This document shows positions 1 to 5,497 of a DNA stretch of 5,803 nt, piece by piece. Below the pieces are notes generated by a model. That model was not told the origin of the DNA. It worked only from the letters and a program-made list of their open reading frames with translations, and made no database searches. How positions within the stretch are numbered: position 1 is the stretch's first letter; each line of letters starts with the position of its first letter. Position numbers and translations under genes: made by a program. The DNA is from Candidatus Electrothrix marina (GTDB lineage Bacteria > Desulfobacterota > Desulfobulbia > Desulfobulbales > Desulfobulbaceae): NCBI GenBank assembly GCA_004028495.1, contig MTKS01000118.1, positions 1 through 5,803 of the forward strand. The letters are read 5' to 3'.

Positions 1-56
1 ACTTGTTGACCCTCTAAAACGACAAAAAAATTACCGAGCTGTTGATCGAAAAATTC

Positions 57-62
57 AGGAGA
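57..62 (+). promoter_or_regulatory. Ribosome binding site of pgi
   Basis: AGGAGA lies six bases upstream of the ATG at 69. It decides the start: the alternative TTG at 42 has no comparable Shine-Dalgarno sequence and would add nine residues not typical of the family. I could not call a promoter in bases 1-56. Confidence 0.8.
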
Positions 63-68
63 CCAAGA

Positions 69-1682
69 ATGGATTTGTTCAAAAACTTTGCCGACATCAA
101 AGCAGTGCAAAAGCTGGAACAACTGGCTCGTACCCCTTATAACCTTGCGGCCTCAACCGCTCTTTCTCCTGAACGTCTTGCTGCGTACCGAGTCTCGTCC
201 TGCGGCTTTGATTTTTTGTACGGTACCCAACGGGTCGATGCGCAGGTTATGCAGGCCTTGCAGGAGCTTGCCGATCAAGCTCGGCTGGTTGAACAGTTCA
301 AGGCCATGAAATCCGGTGCTGTCATGAACAGGATCATCGGCTATGACAGCGAAGAACGTCAGGTCCTGCATACGGCCTGTCGGGATATTTTCACCGATAA
401 ACCACTTTCCCCAGAAGAAACAGCTCAAGCCAAGGAGCAGCTTGATCGCCTGAAAAAATTCCTTGCTGACTTGGATAAGGGGATGATCTGCAATACAAAG
501 GGTGAGTCCTTTACCACAATGGTACAGGTGGGTATAGGCGGTTCCGACTTGGGCCCGCGCGCCCTCTATCTTGCCCTGAAACGCTATTGCCAACCAGGGC
601 GCAAGGCCTGCTTTATTGCCAATGTGGATCCGGACGATGCAGCGGCTGTTCTCGCAGAGCTGGATCTTTCACGAACTCTGATCAATGTGGTTTCCAAGAG
701 CGGCACCACCCTGGAAACCCTGACCAACGAAGAATTGGTGCGTTCCGCTCTGACAGCAGCCGGACTTGATCCTGCCCGCCATATGATTGCGGTCACCGGC
801 GCAGGCAGCCCGATGGATGATCCGGAAAAGTATCTGGCCGCATTCCATATGTACGATTACATCGGGGGACGCTATTCCGCCACTTCTATGGTGGGCGGCG
901 TGACCTTGGCTTTTGCTCTGGGCTATGAAAATTTTCTTGAACTGTTACGCGGGGCCAATGCTGCCGACCAGACAGGAGAACAGGACAATATCACAGAAAA
1001 TCTCCCTCTGCTCATGGCCCTGCTGGGTATCTGGAACCGGAATTTTCTGGGACACAACACAGTTGCAGTCCTTCCCTACAGTCAGGCTCTGCTTCGCTTC
1101 CCTGCTCACCTTCAGCAATGCGACATGGAAAGCAACGGCAAGCAGGTCAGTAGATTCGGCGAATCCGTGCAATGGAAGACCGGTACTATCGTCTGGGGGG
1201 AGCCCGGCACCAATGGACAGCACGCTTTTTATCAACTGCTCCATCAGGGTAGCGAGATCGTACCGGCGGAATTTATCGGCTTCCGGCAGTCCCAATATCA
1301 GGAGGACATCACGATCAAGGGCACCACCTCCCAGCAAAAATTACTCGCCAACATGCTGGCCCAGTCCCTGGCCTTGGCCTTAGGCAGAGTGCATGAGAAC
1401 CCCAATAAATCTTTTGCAGGCAACAGGCCCAGCTCCCTGCTCATCGCCGATCGCCTGACCCCGTACAGCATGGGTGCTTTGTTGGCTTTGTATGAAAACA
1501 AAATTGCCCTGCAAGGCTTTTGTTGGAACATCAATTCCTTTGATCAGGAAGGTGTCCAGCTGGGCAAGGTGCTGGCGAACCGCATCCTTTCTGAGCTGGC
1601 AGAGGAAAAAGAGGGGGAACGACTGAGCCCTGACGCACCGGAGCTTTCTCTGATCAAGGCTGCCGGCCTTGAAAAAAAATGA
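69..1682 (+). CDS. pgi: Glucose-6-phosphate isomerase
   Basis: This cytoplasmic enzyme interconverts glucose 6-phosphate and fructose 6-phosphate in glycolysis and gluconeogenesis. The 537-residue product is close to the ~550 residues usual for the long bacterial form. Visible motifs are the glycine-rich VGIGGSDLGPR (residues 154-164), the sugar-phosphate-binding SKSGTT (209-214), the first family signature around DYIGGRYS (263-270, R268), the catalytic glutamate in MESNGK (E354), the catalytic histidine in TNGQH (H385), and the second signature FDQEGVQLGK (491-500) ending in the catalytic lysine K500. In that signature the usual GVE is GVQ, a mild departure. The ATG at 69 is preferred over an in-frame TTG at 42 because AGGAGA (57-62) sits six bases before it and the family alignment begins there. 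The family call is very secure. The gene appears monocistronic, with stem-loops beginning five bases after the stop. Confidence 0.97.
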   Translation: MDLFKNFADIKAVQKLEQLARTPYNLAASTALSPERLAAYRVSSCGFDFLYGTQRVDAQVMQALQELADQARLVEQFKAMKSGAVMNRIIGYDSEERQVLHTACRDIFTDKPLSPEETAQAKEQLDRLKKFLADLDKGMICNTKGESFTTMVQVGIGGSDLGPRALYLALKRYCQPGRKACFIANVDPDDAAAVLAELDLSRTLINVVSKSGTTLETLTNEELVRSALTAAGLDPARHMIAVTGAGSPMDDPEKYLAAFHMYDYIGGRYSATSMVGGVTLAFALGYENFLELLRGANAADQTGEQDNITENLPLLMALLGIWNRNFLGHNTVAVLPYSQALLRFPAHLQQCDMESNGKQVSRFGESVQWKTGTIVWGEPGTNGQHAFYQLLHQGSEIVPAEFIGFRQSQYQEDITIKGTTSQQKLLANMLAQSLALALGRVHENPNKSFAGNRPSSLLIADRLTPYSMGALLALYENKIALQGFCWNINSFDQEGVQLGKVLANRILSELAEEKEGERLSPDAPELSLIKAAGLEKK

Positions 1683-1686
1683 ACTC

Positions 1687-1709
1687 TCCTGCAAGCTTCA
1701 GGTGCAGGA
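1687..1709 (+). terminator. Stem-loop just after pgi, possible weak terminator
   Basis: TCCTGCA (1687-1693) pairs perfectly with TGCAGGA (1703-1709) around a nine-base loop, starting five bases after the pgi stop codon. No T-tract follows, so it is not a classical intrinsic terminator. It may protect the 3' end of the mRNA or belong to the adjacent repeat cluster. Its left arm is also the left copy of a 10-base direct repeat. Confidence 0.3.
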
Positions 1710-1716
1710 TCGTAGA

Positions 1717-1736
1717 GTCAGGCTCCCGTGCCTGAC
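1717..1736. repeat. Perfect 7-bp stem-loop in the post-pgi cluster
   Basis: GTCAGGC (1717-1723) and GCCTGAC (1730-1736) are exact reverse complements around the loop TCCCGT. A partly competing outer pairing joins TTCAGGT (1697-1703) to ACCTGAA (1735-1741), sharing bases 1735-1736. No T-tract follows. Confidence 0.6.
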
Positions 1737-1753
1737 CTGAATCATCACCCTCC

Positions 1754-1775
1754 GGGCAAACACAGGGGTTGGCCC
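1754..1775. repeat. GGGCAAAC/GTTGGCCC palindrome with ACAGGG loop
   Basis: GGGCAAAC (1754-1761) pairs with GTTGGCCC (1768-1775) at seven of eight positions, the exception being A1758 against G1771. The loop is ACAGGG. An alternative register pairs CAGGGG (1763-1768) with CCCCTG (1773-1778). From memory, the form GGGCGAAC-loop-GTTCGCCC followed by CCTACG or CCTGCG is a common dispersed intergenic palindrome in several bacterial phyla. This copy looks like a slightly decayed relative, but that link was not checked. Confidence 0.5.
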
Positions 1776-1786
1776 CTGCGGCACCC

Positions 1787-1833
1787 GGCATAAGGGGTAG
1801 GGGTAAGGTATTTCTTATTGAATCCCTTATGCC
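1787..1833. repeat. Perfect 10-bp inverted repeat with 27-base spacer
   Basis: GGCATAAGGG (1787-1796) and CCCTTATGCC (1824-1833) are exact reverse complements. The spacer (1797-1823) can form a small inner stem, GTAAG (1803-1807) with CTTAT (1814-1818), closed by a G-T wobble. This is the longest perfect stem in the window and forms the right boundary of the post-pgi element. Confidence 0.7.
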
Positions 1834-1844
1834 TTCCTGCAAGC

Positions 1845-2110
1845 GAGGGGCGAAAAACATCGGTCTGCTCTCTCCATCCGTTGCACTGGTGTCAACATTA
1901 TAGTAGAGTAACCTGAGTTCGACGTAAAATATTTTTTTTTTGCCGATGATAATTCACCGGCCGGTCGGCGGGAAGAAGAGATTGAGATTACCGTTAAAAA
2001 ACGTTCATCAACAGCTGTCATTTCACTGTTCAATATGTAAATAACCATTTGATAATTTTTCCGATTCTCCGGAAGAGACAAGCGGCACGGACTGTGACCT
2101 GATTCTCCAC
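1845..2110. other. AT-rich gene-free leader before the hybrid kinase gene
   Basis: I see no supported gene here on either strand; the short minus-strand frames have no recognisable content. It holds a run of ten T at 1932-1941 and the perfect palindrome ACCGGCCGGT at 1956-1965. The right side of that palindrome also takes part in GCCGA (1942-1946) pairing with TCGGC (1965-1969). TATAGT at 1899-1904 and TTGATA at 2049-2054 resemble promoter hexamers, but neither has a well-spaced partner, so no promoter is called. The kinase promoter is presumably in this stretch. Confidence 0.5.
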
Positions 2111-3730
2111 ATGAGTGAAAAACACACCCTCCTTATTATTGACGATATAGTCGACAACCTGATGCTCCTCGGGGAAGCTATGTCGTCTGTATATAAAATA
2201 AAGGTTGCAACAGGAGGTGTGCAGGGACTGGAACTTGCTGTTCAGAAACCAAAACCTGATCTGATCCTGCTGGACATTATGATGCCCGGCATTGACGGAT
2301 ACGAAGTATGCCGTCGCCTCAAGGCGGACACCCGGACAAGGCATATCCCGGTCATTTTTCTCAGTGCTCTGGACAAGGAAAGCGATGAGCTGCAAGGGCT
2401 CGACGCAGGAGCTGTTGATTTTATAACAAAACCCTTCAAACTGGAAGTGGTTCGGGCCAGAATCAACACCCAGCTTGAACTCCTCCGTATGCGTCAGCAG
2501 TTGCAAACAGCCCGCCTGAAAGCGGAAGCAGCCTCCCAGTCCAAATCGGTTTTTCTCGCCAATATGAGCCATGAGATCAGAACCCCGATGAGTGCTATCA
2601 TGGGGATGACCGATCTTGCCTTGGAAAAAGCCTCTGATCCCCGACAGCGAAATTATTTGGAAACCGTCAAACTTTCCGCAGACTCTCTCCTCGCCCTGAT
2701 TAACGATATTCTTGATTTTTCCAAGATTGAAGCAGGGCAAATGGAGCTGGATGAGCACCCCTTTCTTCTTGTCGAGGCCATTGAGGCGGCTATGCGGACG
2801 GTTTCCATTCTCTCGAAAGAGAAAGGGCTTGAAATTACTCTTGAGATCGCTCCTGATGTCCCTGTTGCCGTGGCCGGCGACAGCCTGCGTTTCCGCCAGA
2901 TCATCCTCAATCTTCTCAGTAATGCCATCAAGTTCTCCAAAAAAGGCGTCATTCGTATCAAAGTTGCCTTAGAGCATGCCGAGCTTGAGAAAATCACCCT
3001 GCGTGTATCGGTGACCGATCAGGGGGTCGGTATCAAAAAGGATAAAATAAGTTCGATCTTCAGCGCCTTTTCTCAGGCGGACAGTTCCGTTTCCAGAAAA
3101 TTCGGCGGCACCGGTCTCGGTCTTGCTATCTGTCGTCAGCTCTGCGAACTCATGGACGGCACCATAAGCGCGGAGAGCGAATACGGCAAAGGAAGCACCT
3201 TCTCATTTACGGTGATATTCAGTGAAACCTCCCAGGAAAAGATAATCCGGAAGGAACGCACAGACTCTGAAATAATGAAAATTCGTCCTGTCCGGGTACT
3301 GCTGGTCGAAGACAACGCGGCAAATCGCTTTCTGATCCGGGTGGTGCTGGAGAAATTCAAGCATGAGGTTATTGAGGCGGTTGACGGCATTGAGGCCTTA
3401 CATATTATGTTGAACGATCAGTTCGACCTGATTCTCTCTGATGTTCAAATGCCGAAACTGGACGGCTACAGGCTCACCAAAATTATCCGAGCCTGCGAAG
3501 AAGGCAAGGAACTTGATCCCGATCTTGCTGATAAACTGGACAGCGACCTGATCAGTAAACTCAGGCGGCAGCTGCACGGCAAACATCGTCTGGTCATCTC
3601 CATGACGGCCAACGCCATGAGCGGTGATAAAGAAAAATGCTTTACCGCCGGTATGGATGATTACCTGACCAAGCCCCTGAATCAGGAGGAACTTGCGGTG
3701 ACCCTTAACCGTTGGCTTCCAACCGAATAA
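2111..3730 (+). CDS. Soluble hybrid histidine kinase (REC-HisKA-HATPase-REC)
   Basis: The 539-residue protein has an N-terminal receiver (about 5-120: acidic pair D11-D12, phosphoacceptor D55, S85, K107), a short helical linker (121-148), HisKA with phospho-histidine H154 in NMSHEIRTP, and HATPase_c (about 255-370). The ATPase domain shows the N-box (N267, N271), DQGVGI (303-308) and GGTGLGL (332-338). A C-terminal receiver follows (about 393-536: E400-D401, D444, T499, K521). No signal peptide, membrane helix, PAS or GAF domain is seen, so it should be cytoplasmic and take input through its first receiver, with phosphate passing from H154 to D444. There is no HPt domain and no neighbouring response regulator, so its partners are unknown. 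The second receiver has roughly 20-25 extra charged residues near 463-489. The ATG at 2111 lacks a clear Shine-Dalgarno, but no better upstream start exists before the in-frame stop at 2042. The domain call is secure; the pathway is unknown. Confidence 0.95.
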   Translation: MSEKHTLLIIDDIVDNLMLLGEAMSSVYKIKVATGGVQGLELAVQKPKPDLILLDIMMPGIDGYEVCRRLKADTRTRHIPVIFLSALDKESDELQGLDAGAVDFITKPFKLEVVRARINTQLELLRMRQQLQTARLKAEAASQSKSVFLANMSHEIRTPMSAIMGMTDLALEKASDPRQRNYLETVKLSADSLLALINDILDFSKIEAGQMELDEHPFLLVEAIEAAMRTVSILSKEKGLEITLEIAPDVPVAVAGDSLRFRQIILNLLSNAIKFSKKGVIRIKVALEHAELEKITLRVSVTDQGVGIKKDKISSIFSAFSQADSSVSRKFGGTGLGLAICRQLCELMDGTISAESEYGKGSTFSFTVIFSETSQEKIIRKERTDSEIMKIRPVRVLLVEDNAANRFLIRVVLEKFKHEVIEAVDGIEALHIMLNDQFDLILSDVQMPKLDGYRLTKIIRACEEGKELDPDLADKLDSDLISKLRRQLHGKHRLVISMTANAMSGDKEKCFTAGMDDYLTKPLNQEELAVTLNRWLPTE

Positions 3731-3761
3731 GACAGCCTCATCTACACCACGTCCTCACAAG

Positions 3762-3777
3762 CGGAGTTTTCACTCCG
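3762..3777 (+). terminator. Short stem-loop after the hybrid kinase gene
   Basis: CGGAGT (3762-3767) pairs with ACTCCG (3772-3777) around the loop TTTC, 32 bases after the kinase stop. No T-tract follows, so it is at best a weak or factor-assisted terminator. The remainder of the 92-base gap contains only the ribosome binding site of the next gene. Confidence 0.25.
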
Positions 3778-3813
3778 AAACTCTGCAATGAGTAACTGAA
3801 AAAAATTATATCC

Positions 3814-3819
3814 GGAGAG
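3814..3819 (+). promoter_or_regulatory. Ribosome binding site of the APH-fold gene
   Basis: GGAGAG lies just upstream of the ATG at 3823, with GGAG (3814-3817) five bases from the start. It supports this start and shows that the gene is, or recently was, translated on its own. Confidence 0.7.
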
Positions 3820-3822
3820 ATA

Positions 3823-4829
3823 ATGGCAAACGATAATCTGCCCGATTTTATATCCGCCCTGCTGAAAAAGAATCAAGAAGTCAGCCCAGCTGATGCTCAG
3901 TTGGTGCAAACCCATATATCCTTTGTTCTTCTTGCAGGCGAATTTGTCTACAAATTTAAAAAACCGGTTGATTTCGGTTTCCTTGATTTTTCCACCCTGG
4001 AAAAAAGGCAGCATTGCTGCGAACAGGAACTCCTGCTCAACCGTCGCCTCTGTCCAGATATCTACCTTGATCTTGTCACGGTCACCCAGGAGGGCGACAG
4101 CTACACCCTGAACGGGAGAGGTGAACTCGTTGAATATGCGGTAAAGATGACCAGAATGCCCGAAGAAAAAATGATGGGCAACCTTATTCAGGCGGGAAAG
4201 CTTAACCGTGTTCATATTGATACCATTGTTGACAAGCTGACACCGTTTTATCAGCAGGCGGATCGGACCGACGAGATAGACGGATACGGCACAGCAGAGT
4301 CTGTTGCCGTCAATGTGCTGGAAAATTTTGAGCAGACCAAAGGGTTCATCAATAACGGTGCCATCACGCAGGAGCAGTTCGACAAAATCTCCTCCTGGTC
4401 CAAGGATTTTCTTACGCAGGAAGATCTCTTTACCCGGCGCATCAAGGACGGAAATATCCGTGACTGTCACGCGACCTGTACTCGGCAAATATCTGTCTTG
4501 CCGATAAAGTCTATATCTACGACTGTATCGAGTTCAATCGCCGCTTTCGCTACTGCGACAAAGCAAGTGATATTGGCTTCCTGGCTATGGACTTGGATTT
4601 CCACGGTCTCCAGGATCTCTCCAGCTATTGCATAGATCAATTCTGCGAACGCTCAGGCGATAACACGCTCAAGGAAATGCTGAACTTTTATAAATGCTAC
4701 CGCGCCTACGTACGGGGAAAGATCGGCCTGTTCACCGCTGCTGATCCGGCAGTGGATGAGGCCGTGAAGAAAAGCTGCATAGAAGCCGCTGGCAAATACT
4801 TTGCTCTTGCCGAGAGCTATACGAATTAA
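3823..4829 (+). pseudogene. APH-fold kinase-like protein (COG2187 type), frameshifted
   Basis: Read from ATG 3823 the frame stays family-like through RDCH (residues 213-216), then enters 54 unrelated residues and stops at TAG 4633-4635. The lost part resumes in another phase at 4473, where GAC-CTG-TAC gives DLYSANICLADK and then YDCIEFNRRFRYCD and SDIGFLAMDLD, ending at TAA 4827-4829. Restoring one G near 4471 gives HGDL and a continuous protein of about 335 residues. N-terminal family marks are VYKFKKPVDFGFLDFSTLEKR (about 42-62), LNRRLCPDIYL (72-82) and EYAVKMTRMP (104-113). The fold is shared with aminoglycoside phosphotransferases, but the true substrate is unknown and drug resistance should not be assumed. 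The next gene encodes the P-loop partner domain often fused to this one. As written the product lacks the catalytic aspartates. A sequencing or assembly error is a real alternative to true decay, because the downstream frame is intact. Confidence 0.85.
4468..4475 (+). other. Frameshift site in the catalytic HGDL motif
   Basis: The sequence reads CAC-GCG-ACC in the upstream frame, where CAC-GGC-GAC would encode H-G-D. Loss of one G from a GG pair explains the change of phase. No slippery heptamer is visible next to it. A simple -1 slip after CAC would give H-R-D-L rather than H-G-D-L. Confidence 0.8.
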
Positions 4830-4846
4830 CTACCGTCAGACAAAAA

Positions 4847-5398
4847 ATGGACCAGCCCGCCCTCTATGTCTTTTTCGGTCTGATTGCGTCGGGAAAATCA
4901 ACCCTGGCAGAACTCTTTGCAGCAACCCATGACCTCCCGTATTATAATACGGACCGGGTGCGCAAAGAACTGGCAGGTATTGCGGCAAATGAACGCCGAC
5001 CTGATGGAATGGGCCAAGGAATATATACGCCTGAGTTCAACGAAAGAACCTATCAAACCATGCTGGACAGCGCAGCTCAAGATTTCAACAAGGGCGCAAC
5101 AGGCGTGGTTCTGGACGGCTCCTACAGCAAGACAACGGATCGTCATAAAGTTAGCGAGCTGGCGAGTGCGCTTACTGCCCGGATACTTTTTATCCTCTGC
5201 TCCTGTTCCGAACAGGAGACGCAACGTCGTCTTGCCCTGCGGGCTCAAGATCCGAACGCCGTTTCAGACGGGCGTTGGGAGATCTTTGTCCGGCAAAGGA
5301 CAACATTTGAACAGCCTGCTGAACTCCCTCCGCATCAGATCATACATATTGACACTGAGGCGGAACCGCAAGAACTCTTGCGGCATCTCGTCTTTTGA
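4847..5398 (+). CDS. Small P-loop predicted kinase (COG0645/AAA_33 type)
   Basis: The 183-residue product is a single nucleotide-binding domain. Walker A is GLIASGKST (residues 11-19). NTDRVRKEL follows (34-42, with D36 and R37 typical of this family), then a Walker-B-like VVLDGS (87-92). Near 127-150 is an arginine-rich, lid-like segment, QRRLALR followed by SDGRWE. It probably phosphorylates a small molecule, like gluconate and shikimate kinases of the same broad fold, but the substrate cannot be read from sequence. It starts 17 bases after the APH-fold gene and has no clear Shine-Dalgarno, suggesting translational coupling. In many bacteria these two domains form one bifunctional polypeptide with the P-loop part at the C-terminus (for example M. 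tuberculosis Rv2004c, from memory). The two genes lie in different phases here, and MDQPALYVFF is a natural-looking N-terminus, so the split looks genuine. This partner appears intact. Confidence 0.88.
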   Translation: MDQPALYVFFGLIASGKSTLAELFAATHDLPYYNTDRVRKELAGIAANERRPDGMGQGIYTPEFNERTYQTMLDSAAQDFNKGATGVVLDGSYSKTTDRHKVSELASALTARILFILCSCSEQETQRRLALRAQDPNAVSDGRWEIFVRQRTTFEQPAELPPHQIIHIDTEAEPQELLRHLVF

Positions 5399-5423
5399 AA
5401 AGCTGACCTTAGAGAAACAATCC

Positions 5424-5437
5424 GGCCCCCGAGGGCC
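5424..5437 (+). repeat. GC-rich stem-loop after the P-loop kinase gene
   Basis: GGCCC (5424-5428) pairs with GGGCC (5433-5437) around the loop CCGA, about 25 bases after the kinase stop. It could slow or stop transcription between the two genes, but no T-tract follows. Confidence 0.35.
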
Positions 5438-5441
5438 TGGA

Positions 5442-5472
5442 CAGGAGCCTTGGAGTTGCGCAACAACTCCTG
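5442..5472 (+). promoter_or_regulatory. Leader with two mutually exclusive stems before the NIL-ferredoxin gene
   Basis: GGAGTTG (5452-5458) and CAACTCC (5464-5470) form a perfect 7-bp stem with a five-base loop. CAGGAG (5442-5447) can instead pair with CTCCTG (5467-5472), which overlaps the same right arm. Two competing pairings just ahead of a start codon without a clear Shine-Dalgarno could reflect attenuation or translational control. It could also be coincidence in a short gap. No known riboswitch class is recognised. Confidence 0.3.
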
Positions 5473-5497
5473 AACCTTCAATAATCCAACCGGTACA

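Larger units (their letters stand above)
1687..1844. repeat. Hairpin-rich intergenic element bracketed by a 10-bp direct repeat
   Basis: TCCTGCAAGC occurs exactly at 1687-1696 and again at 1835-1844. The 138 bases between are almost entirely inverted repeats: TTCAGGT (1697-1703) with ACCTGAA (1735-1741); GTCAGGC (1717-1723) with GCCTGAC (1730-1736); a stem at 1754-1775; CCGGG (1752-1756) with CCCGG (1784-1788); and a 10-base pair of arms at 1787-1796 and 1824-1833. There is no convincing coding frame. Multiple nested palindromes inside a short direct duplication suggest a MITE- or REP-like non-autonomous element, but this is inferred from one copy. The flanking repeat could be chance or part of the element rather than a target-site duplication. 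Confidence 0.5.

Noticed and set aside
1687..1844. CRISPR array
   Set aside because: Only two copies of a 10-base direct repeat occur, 138 bases apart, with no regular repeat-spacer pattern and no cas genes.
1881..1904. Promoter formed by TTGCAC (1881-1886) and TATAGT (1899-1904)
   Set aside because: The spacing is only 12 bases, well short of the usual 16-18.
1827..2081. Minus-strand open frame in the gap between pgi and the hybrid kinase
   Set aside because: The 84-residue product is unrecognised, crosses the T10 tract (giving a lysine run) and enters the repeat cluster. Nothing supports translation.
2030..2758. A 242-codon open frame on the minus strand over the start of the hybrid kinase
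   Set aside because: It overlaps the well-supported receiver and HisKA domains on the opposite strand, and its translation shows no family features.
4465..4480. Programmed ribosomal frameshifting to make the full APH-fold protein
   Set aside because: No slippery heptamer is present, and a -1 shift would give H-R-D-L instead of the family H-G-D-L. A deleted base or sequence error is simpler.
3742..4488. A 248-codon open frame on the minus strand opposite the APH-fold gene
   Set aside because: It lies antisense to a clearly family-like coding frame, has no recognisable domain and no good ribosome binding site was identified. It is best explained as a shadow of the codon use of the + strand gene.
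3823..4829. Aminoglycoside resistance gene
   Set aside because: Only the fold is shared with aminoglycoside phosphotransferases. The motifs are those of the COG2187 group, whose substrate is not known, and the context is not that of a resistance cassette.
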